A DNA stretch of 16,860 bases from an uncultured Collinsella sp. (lineage in GTDB: Bacteria; Actinomycetota; Coriobacteriia; Coriobacteriales; Coriobacteriaceae): contig CALJMO010000002.1 in NCBI GenBank assembly GCA_937982065.1, positions 1 through 16,860 of the forward strand. Direction: 5' to 3'. Shown here piece after piece: positions 6,969 to 14,146 of this stretch (its first letter is position 1; the number at the start of each line of letters is the position of its first letter). The translations under genes and the position numbers were made by a program. The notes beneath the pieces are model-generated. The model searched no databases and was not told the DNA's origin. It saw only the letters and a list, made by a program, of their open reading frames with translations.

Positions 6969-7008
6969 AAACCACCACGAAGGTGCTGTCTCCTTTGTGG
7001 TGGTTTTG
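6969..7008 (-). terminator. Intrinsic terminator of the M16 protease gene
   Basis: AAAACCACCAC and GTGGTGGTTTT form 11 bp, with an inner AAGG/CCTT helix after one mismatch, starting 12 nt past the protease stop. The minus-strand transcript ends in UUUU. A longer helix with GGCA/TGCC flanks is possible. Confidence 0.85.
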
Positions 7009-7019
7009 ATTGCCGTGCC

Positions 7020-10000
7020 TTAGCCCAGCAGGTCGACTACGTTAAAGCCGGCGTTGCTCTTGGCGATGACGTTTCGGCCGCCAAAGACGCAGGTGGGCGA
7101 CTCGGCTGCGATGCGCGTCACGTCGGCGCCGAGCGAGCGCAGCTCACCTGGCGTGGCGGCGAGCATCTGGGCGCGGCGCTCCTCGCGGGCATGCGGATCG
7201 AGTCCAGCCAGGTAGGTCGTGTTGCGGCGCTTGGTGAGCGCGTACGGCTTCACGGGCGCGTCCATGCCGCTCACGCAGCTCACGATAAAGCCCTCGAAGG
7301 CGGCCTCGTCGGGCTCAAAGCTGCCGAGCCATTCGCCCGCGCGTTCCACGCGCTCAATCGAAGGATCGACCGCCGGGTCGCGGTAGGTGTAGAACGCCGC
7401 CTGACGCTCGCCGGCCGCGCGGAATCCGCAGCCGTACGCACCGCCCTTCACACGGATTTCGTTCCACAGGTAGTCGTAGGAGAGCGCGTTGGCGGCAACC
7501 GCCCAAGCGCCCGTCACGTTGATGCCCAGGCGACGCGGGTCGCACGCGCTTGCCGCAAAGCAGATGTCGCTGGGGATAACGAAAGCCTCGCGACGGTCGC
7601 GCGGCTCCGGTACCACGAGCGTGCCGCTGCCAGCGCCGTCGCCGGCGCCAAGCCCCAGGTCGCCCGCGGCATCCCAGTACGCGTCAAAGTCCTCATCGCT
7701 GCCGGTAAAGCTTGCCATGTAGCCATCGGCCACAAAGATGCGGCCTACCAGCTCGGCAAGCTTGGCGCGCAGGTCGTCCAGTCGCTCGTCAAAGTGCTCG
7801 AGCAGATCGCGCAGGAACAGATAGAAGTCCACGCCCGAAAGCTGCTCGCGAACCACGGCCGAAGGCGAGCTGTAGCTCATCGCGCGACCCAGCGCCGCCG
7901 AGTGTCCGTTGTTGATAAAGCCCTGCTCAAGCCCAATGCGAATCTGCGTGAGCACGTCGCGAACGCGGTCGGCGTCAGCATCGAGCAACAGCGTGCTCGA
8001 CCACACCTCGCGCGGCAGGCTCGCCAGCGCGTCGATCTTTTCGGACAGGGCGCCGGCGCTCACCAGCAGGTAGGGGCGCACGCCGTCCACGTCGGGCTGG
8101 GTCATGACCTCGGTCGTAAAGCTCAAAAAGCCCAGCTTGCCGGCAAGCAGGTTGTCGAGTTCCTCGGCCGAATGCTCGCGCGTGGGCAGCTGCTTGAGCA
8201 AGCGGCAGAGCAGCGTCACGTAGGGCAGGTCCTCAAATGCGACGCAGCTCAGGTCGAAGTACTGCATGGCGTAGGCCAGGCGGTTGGTGGGAATGCCGTG
8301 GCGCAGGCAGGGGATGGGCGCGGTCGTGTCCACAACGAGCGGCGGCTCGGGGCGCGCCTCGCCAATGTCGGATACACGCAGGCGCGGCAGCGTGGCCTTG
8401 TCCTCGGGCGTGTCCTCGGCCTCCTGCGCGGCACGCAGTGCGGCCGTGCGCTCGATCACGTCCGCCAGCTCGGCATCGGTCATGGCGTCGCGCTTGGCTG
8501 CCAACTCGGCGGCCTCGGCGCTCTCTGCGCCCTCGGCGGCGTCCACCGGCACCAGCTCGACCAGCGCCATGTGGTCGTTTTCCAGTACGAGCTCGCGCAG
8601 CAGGTCCTCAAAGTAGCTGCCGTCCAGCTCGCCACGCAGCTCCTCGTACACCGGGCCGTACTTGAGTGCCAGCGTCGCGGCGTCATCATCGTAGAGCCAG
8701 GTGCTCAGCGCGTCGCACGCAATGGCCACGCCGTCGGCGATACCGTAGTCGCGCTGGCGCAGGTCGTACTCGTTGCTGCTGATGATGGCCTCCAGGCGCT
8801 CGCGCGGAACGCCGTGCTCACACAGGTCGCGGCAGGCGTCCTGGAACACGCGGCGCAGCTCGCGCGCCACGCCGGGCTGCGCGTTTTGCAGCATGATGAG
8901 CTCGTAGGGTTGCAGGCTCTCGGCCGCGGTGTAGCTCACCACGTTGCCGCCCAGGCCGGCGGCCAGAATGGCCTTCTTAACTGGTGCCTCGTTGGAACCC
9001 AGTAGCGCCTCAAACAGAATATCCGCCGCGATCGTGCGCTTGCGGTCGAGCGCGCTGCCCAGCACAAGGCCCAGGCCCACCAGGGCGTTTTCGGGCGTGG
9101 TGGACATCTCGACGCGCTCATACTCGCAGGTCACGGGTGCCTGCACGTCCAGCGGATTGGGTGACAGCGCGGACGGGTCCTCGCCGGCGGCAACGGCGGC
9201 GTCCATGCGGCGGCTCGCGGCGCTCGGTTGCGACAGATAGCGCTCGTCCAAAAACGCCAGCGCGCGGTCCACGTCCAGGTCGCCGTAGAGCGTGATGTAG
9301 GAGTTGGAAGGATTGTAGTGGCGCGCGTGCGTGTCCAGGAACTGCTCGTAGGTGAGCGCAGGAATCGCGCGTGGGTCGCCGCCGCTCTCGTGCGCATAGG
9401 CGGTGTCGGGATAGAGCGCGGCGTTGACGGCGTCGTCCAGCACACTCATGGGGTCGGACAGCGCGCCCTTCATCTCGTTGAACACCACGCCGTTATAGCG
9501 CAGCGTGCCCTCGTGCAGGCTCGCGGCGTTGCCGTCGCCCTCGGCGTCCTCCGACAGGTCCAGCTCGTAGTGCCAGCCTTCCTGCTCAAAAATGGTCGGC
9601 TTGGTGTAGATGGCTGGGTTGAACACCGCGTCCAGATACACGTCCATCAGGTTGTACAGGTCCTGTTCGTTGGTGGTGGCAACGGGGTAGATGGTCTTGT
9701 CGGGGTAGGTCATGGCGTTGAGGAACGTCTGCATGGAGCTCTTGATCAGGTCGACAAACGGCTCCTTGACGGGGAATTTGGCCGATCCGCACAGCACCGA
9801 GTGCTCAAGAATATGGAACACGCCGGTGGAATCGGCCGGCGGCGTCTTAAAGCCAATGGCAAAGGCCTTGTTTTCGTCGTCGCACGCCAGGTACAGCAGA
9901 CGAGCGCCCGAGGCAGTGTGTCGCAGCACGTAAGCGTCCGAGTCGAGCTCGGGCACGGTCTCGCGGCGCTCGACGGCAAAGCCGTGGCAGGTAGTGCCGG

Positions 10001-10052
10001 GCACCAGCAGTGCAGCGGCTGCGGCGCGCGGGTCGGTTGAGGTGGTGGGCAT
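7020..10052 (-). CDS. M16C zinc metalloprotease, PreP-like (insulinase family)
   Basis: This 1010-aa protein is a single-chain, two-halved M16 peptidase of the presequence-protease/CymA type, which degrades unfolded peptides inside a closed chamber. The inverted zinc motif HILEH is at residues 80-84 (His80, Glu83, His84) in TGVFHILEHSVLCGS. The third ligand is probably Glu193 in GVVFNEMKGA. The C-terminal half has RVKGGAYGCGFR, the family's substrate-binding Arg/Tyr region. An acidic, Ala-rich helical linker joins the halves. There is no signal peptide, so it is likely cytosolic. The start at 10052 follows AAAGGAG (complement of 10060-10066); the open frame further upstream has no ribosome site. 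The gene is monocistronic by its own promoter and terminator. Likely role: peptide recycling. Confidence 0.95.
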   Translation of the reverse strand: MPTTSTDPRAAAAALLVPGTTCHGFAVERRETVPELDSDAYVLRHTASGARLLYLACDDENKAFAIGFKTPPADSTGVFHILEHSVLCGSAKFPVKEPFVDLIKSSMQTFLNAMTYPDKTIYPVATTNEQDLYNLMDVYLDAVFNPAIYTKPTIFEQEGWHYELDLSEDAEGDGNAASLHEGTLRYNGVVFNEMKGALSDPMSVLDDAVNAALYPDTAYAHESGGDPRAIPALTYEQFLDTHARHYNPSNSYITLYGDLDVDRALAFLDERYLSQPSAASRRMDAAVAAGEDPSALSPNPLDVQAPVTCEYERVEMSTTPENALVGLGLVLGSALDRKRTIAADILFEALLGSNEAPVKKAILAAGLGGNVVSYTAAESLQPYELIMLQNAQPGVARELRRVFQDACRDLCEHGVPRERLEAIISSNEYDLRQRDYGIADGVAIACDALSTWLYDDDAATLALKYGPVYEELRGELDGSYFEDLLRELVLENDHMALVELVPVDAAEGAESAEAAELAAKRDAMTDAELADVIERTAALRAAQEAEDTPEDKATLPRLRVSDIGEARPEPPLVVDTTAPIPCLRHGIPTNRLAYAMQYFDLSCVAFEDLPYVTLLCRLLKQLPTREHSAEELDNLLAGKLGFLSFTTEVMTQPDVDGVRPYLLVSAGALSEKIDALASLPREVWSSTLLLDADADRVRDVLTQIRIGLEQGFINNGHSAALGRAMSYSSPSAVVREQLSGVDFYLFLRDLLEHFDERLDDLRAKLAELVGRIFVADGYMASFTGSDEDFDAYWDAAGDLGLGAGDGAGSGTLVVPEPRDRREAFVIPSDICFAASACDPRRLGINVTGAWAVAANALSYDYLWNEIRVKGGAYGCGFRAAGERQAAFYTYRDPAVDPSIERVERAGEWLGSFEPDEAAFEGFIVSCVSGMDAPVKPYALTKRRNTTYLAGLDPHAREERRAQMLAATPGELRSLGADVTRIAAESPTCVFGGRNVIAKSNAGFNVVDLLG

Positions 10053-10104
10053 ATGCAGTCTCCTTTGACGCCCCAGCGGGGGCGAATCGAGTCGAATCCT
10101 CGAG

Positions 10105-10120
10105 AGTATACCCATATGGG
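10105..10120 (-). promoter_or_regulatory. Protease-gene -10 box with adjoining CCCATATGGG palindrome
   Basis: TATACT (complement of 10105-10110) is a good -10 element 53 bp upstream of the protease ATG. The perfect 10-bp palindrome CCCATATGGG (10111-10120) abuts it on the upstream side. No good -35 is seen, which fits a promoter that needs or is blocked by a bound factor. A small 5-bp GC hairpin (10070-10083) lies in the leader. Confidence 0.4.
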
Positions 10121-10257
10121 GCCGCGACCCTGCGGCGAACTGGAGACGATGCCAGCGGATTGGGCGAAGGGCTCGCATGCCCGCCGCACGAGCGTGGAAA
10201 ATTGGACACTCGCCAAACGAGAGTGGATATTCGGAAATCCTCGCTCGTCCATCACTC

Positions 10258-10335
10258 GCGTATCTCTCGTCTCTCATTCGTTTCTAATATGAGAGATGAC
10301 AGGAAGATGAGAGAAAATTATGAGAGATAACTGAG
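10258..10335. repeat. Upstream block of GAGAGAT repeats
   Basis: The plus strand reads GAGAGA at 10291, 10309 and 10322, and two reverse-oriented copies lie at 10262-10276. CTCTCAT (10271-10277) and ATGAGAG (10289-10295) form a dyad with an 11-bp centre. The last 30 bases (10306-10335) recur downstream. This part of the 505-bp gene-free region looks like an operator array. Confidence 0.7.
10306..10335 (+). repeat. 30-bp direct repeat, copy 1
   Basis: Matches 10471-10500 at 28 of 30 positions, 165 bp apart. Each copy is two imperfect 15-bp units, roughly GATGAGAGATAATTA followed by YGAGAGATAACTGAG. Confidence 0.9.
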
Positions 10336-10350
10336 CAGCAAAGAGACGGG

Positions 10351-10379
10351 CAATCATGGTATTGTCTCAATACCGATTG
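10351..10379. other. Inverted repeat overlapping the -35 region
   Basis: GGTATTG (10358-10364) and CAATACC (10368-10374) pair around TCT, and the outer CAATC and GATTG pair after a 2-nt bulge, giving 12 bp in all. The right arm runs into the predicted -35 TTGTTC, so it could be an operator rather than an RNA structure. Confidence 0.55.
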
Positions 10380-10404
10380 TTCTACCAGCAAAAATATGTA
10401 TAAA
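10377..10404 (+). promoter_or_regulatory. Predicted promoter of the AlbA_2/HATPase gene
   Basis: TTGTTC (10377-10382), a 16-bp spacer and TATAAA (10399-10404) form the best sigma70-type promoter in this gap, with a predicted start near 10411 and a leader of about 147 nt. A dyad, TCTACCA (10381-10387) and TGGTAGA (10414-10420), brackets the -10 region, and repeat blocks lie on both sides. Confidence 0.5.
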
Positions 10405-10432
10405 TGAAGCAAATGGTAGACATTCCATCTCT

Positions 10433-10473
10433 ATCTATCTCTTATCTCTAAGCCGAGAGATAGAGAGATAGAT
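10433..10473. repeat. Large imperfect inverted repeat of AGAGAT units in the leader
   Basis: ATCTATCTCT-T-ATCTCT (10433-10449) is followed by the 6-nt loop AAGCCG and AGAGAT-AG-AGAGATAGAT (10456-10473): two helices of 6 and 10 bp separated by a small asymmetric bulge. It lies downstream of the predicted transcription start, so it can act as DNA operator or as leader RNA. Confidence 0.7.
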
Positions 10474-10500
10474 GAGAGATAATTACGAGAGATAACTGAG
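10471..10500 (+). repeat. 30-bp direct repeat, copy 2
   Basis: Second copy of 10306-10335 with two mismatches, ending 57 bp before the ATG of the next gene and overlapping the end of the leader inverted repeat. Confidence 0.9.
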
Positions 10501-10557
10501 AGACGAGGGAAATCTATCCGCGGCATTCTCCGCAGGACCGAGCGAAAGGACGTGCAG

Positions 10558-12024
10558 ATGAACGAAAACGAGCTGACCGGTCTGCTTGAGTCTTTAAGGC
10601 GTATGGGCTCGGATGATCTTAACGTCGAAGTGAAGGAGAGCGCCACGACGCTTTCCTGCGATGTGTGGGAAACGGTGAGCGCATTCGCGAACACTGCCGG
10701 CGGAATCATCGTGCTCGGAGTGAGTGAGCGCGCAGGTTTTGTCCCGGTTGAGAACTTCGAGACCGAGAAAGTGCTCAACCAATTTGTGTCAGGCATGGGT
10801 GATGCGGGCGGTCGAGGAAAGCTGGCCAATCCGCCTAAATACACGATCGAGCGAGTGGAGCTTCAGGGCGTCATCGTTCTCGTCATTACGATTGAGGAGC
10901 TCGATCCGTCGAGCAAGCCCTGCTATGTCATAGAGCGGGGCGCCCAGGGCGGCAGCTACAAGCGCATCGATGACAAAGATGTGCCGCTTTCATCGACTGA
11001 GGTGCTCACATTGGCGTCATACGGTCGAGCGACTCCGAGCGATCGGGACGCGGTGGCGGGTGCGGGCGCGGACAATCTCGACGAGACGCTGGTCGACCGT
11101 ACGATAGATCGGGCTTTCTCGTTGACGCCCCGGGCAATGCGCGGCGCGCCGGACAAACAAACGAAGCTGGAGCGCCTAAATATCCTTGATTCCCAGGGCA
11201 ATGTCACCAAGGCTGGACTCCTAGTTGTGGGCACCTACCCTCAGCAGTTCTATCCCAAGCTCTTCATTGACGTGGCTGTCCATGCGGGAACTCAGAAGGG
11301 CATGGCGGGGTCGCTGAGGTTCATGGACCGCACAATCTGTGAGGGAACGTTGGGCGAGATGATTTCGGATGCTGTCGCGGCCGTCGCCAAGAATTTGCGG
11401 CGAACCTCGACCGTCCAAGGCGTCTCGCGTGTCGACTCGCTGGAGATTCCCGAGGAGGTTCTGCGCGAGGCAATCGCCAACGCCGTAATCCATCGAGAAT
11501 ACGGGGATCGGTTCTGTGGACAATCGATTGCCGTCGACGTCTTTGACGATCGTGTCGAGGTGACGAATCCTGGCGGCCTTTACGGGGGAAAGACTCGCGA
11601 GAACTTGTTTGACGGCAGCTCCCGATGCCGTAACGCGACGCTCGTGAAACTCATGTCGATTGTCCCGCTGCCGGATGGCGCAGGTTCGCCGGCTGAGGGC
11701 AATGGCTCGGGCATCCCGATGATGATCGATGCCATGCGCGCGCATGGTCTGGCCGAGCCCCTGTTCTGCCCGGGGTTCGATCGGTTCAAGATCGTACTTT
11801 ACCGTTCAAAAATCGAGCCGGTCGATCATGGCGGGGGCTTAATTGTGACGGCACTCAAACACTACGGCGAGCTGGGGACGCGTGAGCTGGCAGAACGCAC
11901 GGGGCTTACAATTTCCCAGGTTAGGTCACGCGTCAACGCGCTCATTGCTCAAGGCGAGCTTGAGCCCACGGCGCCGGCGACGAGCCGCAACCGCAAGTAT
12001 CGACTGTCGGAGCGCGTGGGATAG
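10558..12024 (+). CDS. AlbA_2 (Schlafen-like) DNA-binding / HATPase_c_4 / winged-helix protein
   Basis: This 488-aa protein has the layout often annotated 'ATP-binding protein' or 'RecG-related regulator'. Seen: an AlbA_2 domain at about 20-155 (VEVKES at 23-28, FANTAGGIIVLGV at 43-55); a GHKL-type ATPase region at about 295-415 with N-box EAIANAVIHREY (304-315), VTNPGGL (335-341) and GNGSGIP (381-387); and a C-terminal winged helix at about 425-482 (GTRELAERTGLTISQVRSRV). The start is the ATG at 10558, 7 nt after GAAAGGA; a GTG at 10552 is too close to that site. Members are suspected transcriptional regulators, and some lie in defence islands. The elaborate repeats upstream suggest autoregulation, and the nearby restriction-modification genes suggest an accessory role. 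The molecular function is not known. Confidence 0.88.
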   Translation: MNENELTGLLESLRRMGSDDLNVEVKESATTLSCDVWETVSAFANTAGGIIVLGVSERAGFVPVENFETEKVLNQFVSGMGDAGGRGKLANPPKYTIERVELQGVIVLVITIEELDPSSKPCYVIERGAQGGSYKRIDDKDVPLSSTEVLTLASYGRATPSDRDAVAGAGADNLDETLVDRTIDRAFSLTPRAMRGAPDKQTKLERLNILDSQGNVTKAGLLVVGTYPQQFYPKLFIDVAVHAGTQKGMAGSLRFMDRTICEGTLGEMISDAVAAVAKNLRRTSTVQGVSRVDSLEIPEEVLREAIANAVIHREYGDRFCGQSIAVDVFDDRVEVTNPGGLYGGKTRENLFDGSSRCRNATLVKLMSIVPLPDGAGSPAEGNGSGIPMMIDAMRAHGLAEPLFCPGFDRFKIVLYRSKIEPVDHGGGLIVTALKHYGELGTRELAERTGLTISQVRSRVNALIAQGELEPTAPATSRNRKYRLSERVG

Positions 12025-12124
12025 ATGCGTTAGTGGACGAGGCGACCCAATAATCGACCCTCGATTGGCGTCCATTAAGGTAAAGCGGTTGTTGCCCAGT
12101 CGACGGTGATGCTAAAGACTCGGC

Positions 12125-12616
12125 TTACGCCGGCATGGCCCCGAACCCGTCTATCAGGAACAGCCTAAGAACCAGCTTGATGACATTTCCCGGTTTGACT
12201 TCTGCCGCGTCAAAGACGTGGCGCTCGGCGAGCTCGCTGCAGTATGCATAGATGTCGCGGATAAGGTCCGCGCCCGAGAGCGTAAACATGTAGCCTGCGT
12301 CCGAAAGCGTATTGGGCGCGGCGGGCAATTTGGTCATGCGACAAAAGGTCAACAGGTCGGGCGCCATAGCGTCCTGGTAGCCAAGATGGCTGCCGTCTTC
12401 TTGTGCGACGAGTTCCAGCTGGCGTACTCGATTCAGCGCCGCTGCCAGCACAAAGCTCGGTGTGGGAGCATTGACGTCCTCCGTGCTCGCCACGAGTCTG
12501 CCTGCTGCCTGCGTGACAAGCCAAGCGACCTCGCGCTGGCAACGCACGGCCTTGCGTGTAACCGGCTTGATGGACGAAGAAGAAACGCTCCCCTTAGGCG
12601 GATTCGAAGCAGCCAT
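12125..12616 (-). CDS. Hypothetical protein, 163 aa
   Basis: I do not recognise this family. The protein has a Ser-rich basic N-terminus (GSVSSSSIKPVTRKAVRCQREV), then a mostly Ala/Leu-rich, probably helical body (LAAALNRVRQLELVAQEDG, LIRDIYAYCSELAERHVF) and a hydrophobic C-terminus (VIKLVLRLFLIDGFG). There is no signal peptide, clear membrane span or zinc motif. Coding is supported by an AGAGGG ribosome site 4 nt before the ATG, a TATACT -10 box upstream and a separate terminator before that promoter. It lies convergent to the AlbA_2 gene and downstream of the methyltransferase on the same strand, but is probably transcribed on its own. Function is open; its position suggests accessory cargo. 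Confidence 0.7.
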   Translation of the reverse strand: MAASNPPKGSVSSSSIKPVTRKAVRCQREVAWLVTQAAGRLVASTEDVNAPTPSFVLAAALNRVRQLELVAQEDGSHLGYQDAMAPDLLTFCRMTKLPAAPNTLSDAGYMFTLSGADLIRDIYAYCSELAERHVFDAAEVKPGNVIKLVLRLFLIDGFGAMPA

Positions 12617-12673
12617 AAGACCCTCTCATGAACAATCCGGCCCAACAAGCCCGGATGAAACACGTGCTACATC

Positions 12674-12679
12674 AGTATA
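12674..12679 (-). promoter_or_regulatory. Predicted -10 box of the 163-aa gene
   Basis: TATACT on the minus strand, 58 bp before the ATG, directly after TG; the -35 is only T-rich. A 6-bp inverted repeat (ATCCGG 12635-12640, CCGGAT 12651-12656) lies in the leader. Confidence 0.4.
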
Positions 12680-12695
12680 CAGGGGAGTGGGATGG

Positions 12696-12730
12696 AAAAA
12701 ACGGAGTCGACAGCGTGAACTGCCGGCTCC
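12696..12730 (-). terminator. Intrinsic terminator of the cytosine methyltransferase gene
   Basis: On the minus strand GGAGCCGGCAG and CTGTCGACTCC pair (4 bp, an internal mismatch, then 5 bp with one G-U) around TTCACG, followed by GTTTTTT. It begins 12 nt past the methyltransferase stop. Confidence 0.8.
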
Positions 12731-12742
12731 GGATTGCTTGCC

Positions 12743-14005
12743 TTAGAGGCCGTACACTTCGACCATAGCTTCGCCAATGCGATGGGGCACGCCGGTGACG
12801 AGTGCGTTGCCCATGCAGAAGGCTCGATGGCCGTCAGTCATGCCCGTATCGGTCCAGCCTTTCGGGAATCCCTGAAGCTGATCGAGCTCGTCGGGAACAA
12901 GACGGCGGAAACGGCCATCGGGACATTCGATGACGTGCTTGAAGCGGCTCGCTCCCGTGCCGCCTTCTCCTGTGAGGATGGTGCGGCTCGGCTTGTCGGT
13001 GGCATCCGGGAAGCTCATGGCTCCCTCGGAATACGTGTACGTAAAGCCTGTTTTTTTGTTAGTGCGCTCTTCGCGCTTGCTGCCCTTAAGGTAGCGCCAG
13101 TCGGGAAGCTTTTCGTCGGAGATGTAGAACTGCTCCGGGACATCAGCCTCGTCGACAAGCACGTCGCCAAGCACGTGGCGCTCACCGTGATAGTTCTCGG
13201 CAAAGTCGCAGGTCAGAATATGACAGCCCTGCAGGACGCCAGCATTCTTGAATTGAGAGGTCTTTTGGCCGACGCCAAAACGAGTTGAGTTCTCGTAGGG
13301 GTCGGGCAAAACGTCGAGCTCGGACATCTCGTCGGGATAGATGGCGGGGAAGGCTTTAGCCATGACGCCGTTGTGCATGCGATCAACGAGATCAACCTTG
13401 CCAGCGTTCTTCTCGCAGAAGATGTAAACGCGCTTGCGACGCTGGGGAAAACCGTATTCTGCAGAGTTAACGACGCGCCATTCGACGGTGTAGTCGAGGT
13501 CGGCAAGGCAGCTCAAGATGATGGCGAAATCGCGACCGCGCTGTGACGCGGGCGACTTGAGCAGACGGTCAACGTTCTCAAAGAGACCGAAGCGCGGCTT
13601 CTTCATCTCGAGAAAGTGATAGATGTCCCACCACAGGACACCCTTCTTGCCCTCGATGCCGTGCGCCTGATTGAGCGGGCGTGCAACAGAGTAGTCCTGG
13701 CAAGGGAAGCCGCCGACGACCATTTGCACGTCGGGGATTTTTATTTCGCCGGCTTCAGCCTGCTCCAAGACCTTATTGATATCTTCGTTGACAACGGAAT
13801 CTTCGCCAAAGCGGTCCATGTAACAACGTGCCGCAAACTGACGCGCCTTGGTTCCGGGCGGTTCCCACTGGTTGGCCCAAATGGTGCGAAAGGGCCCGGC
13901 GGGCTTCATATAAAACTCGGGATGTCGAGGGTCGGCATAGCCCTCGAGACCCAAACGAAATCCACCGACGCCCGCAAAAAGCTCGGCAATATTAATCTCA
14001 GACAC
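12743..14005 (-). CDS. DNA (cytosine-5)-methyltransferase, predicted GATC-specific
   Basis: This is the modification enzyme of a type II system, transferring methyl from SAM to C5 of cytosine. Motifs in the 420-aa product: I FAGVGG (10-15), IV GGFPCQDYS with catalytic Cys102 (98-106), VI ENV (143-145), VIII QRRKRVY (188-194) and X GNALVTGVPHRIG (399-411). The target-recognition region lies at about 215-345. The start is the GTG at 14005, giving (M)SEINIAELF and preceded by GGAG; this places motif I ten residues in, as usual, and the much longer open frame upstream is antisense to the endonuclease gene. GATC specificity is inferred from the divergent Sau3AI-like partner. A separate terminator follows. 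Confidence 0.96.
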   Translation of the reverse strand: MSEINIAELFAGVGGFRLGLEGYADPRHPEFYMKPAGPFRTIWANQWEPPGTKARQFAARCYMDRFGEDSVVNEDINKVLEQAEAGEIKIPDVQMVVGGFPCQDYSVARPLNQAHGIEGKKGVLWWDIYHFLEMKKPRFGLFENVDRLLKSPASQRGRDFAIILSCLADLDYTVEWRVVNSAEYGFPQRRKRVYIFCEKNAGKVDLVDRMHNGVMAKAFPAIYPDEMSELDVLPDPYENSTRFGVGQKTSQFKNAGVLQGCHILTCDFAENYHGERHVLGDVLVDEADVPEQFYISDEKLPDWRYLKGSKREERTNKKTGFTYTYSEGAMSFPDATDKPSRTILTGEGGTGASRFKHVIECPDGRFRRLVPDELDQLQGFPKGWTDTGMTDGHRAFCMGNALVTGVPHRIGEAMVEVYGL

Positions 14006-14045
14006 GTTTCTCCAATCGCTACTGTGTCCGTTTATGGTGCTCACA

Positions 14046-14074
14046 ACAATAGCCGATCGAGCGGACAAGATCAA
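14046..14074 (-). promoter_or_regulatory. Predicted methyltransferase promoter containing two GATC sites
   Basis: On the minus strand TTGATC (complement of 14069-14074), a 17-bp spacer and TATTGT (complement of 14046-14051) form a plausible promoter with a start near 14039. GATC occurs inside the -35 (14069-14072) and in the spacer (14055-14058), within the 141-bp space shared with the endonuclease gene. No convincing plus-strand promoter for the endonuclease was found here. Confidence 0.5.
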
Positions 14075-14146
14075 GACCTCAATTTCATGGAGGAATATGC
14101 TGCCCTGAACTACCATGAGGTTAACTGCGACGTTCGGAGGTACCCT

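Noticed and set aside
6639..9005. A 788-codon open frame on the plus strand opposite the cyclo-ligase and M16 protease genes
   Set aside because: It is antisense to clearly recognisable proteins, is rich in Arg/Ala/Val/His with no domain, and reflects the scarcity of stop codons opposite GC-rich coding sequence. Similar long antisense frames at 2917-4281, 4191-5174 and 5308-6243 were rejected for the same reason.
10258..10500. A CRISPR array
   Set aside because: Repeats are short, irregularly spaced, in both orientations and low in complexity. There are no uniform spacers and no cas genes.
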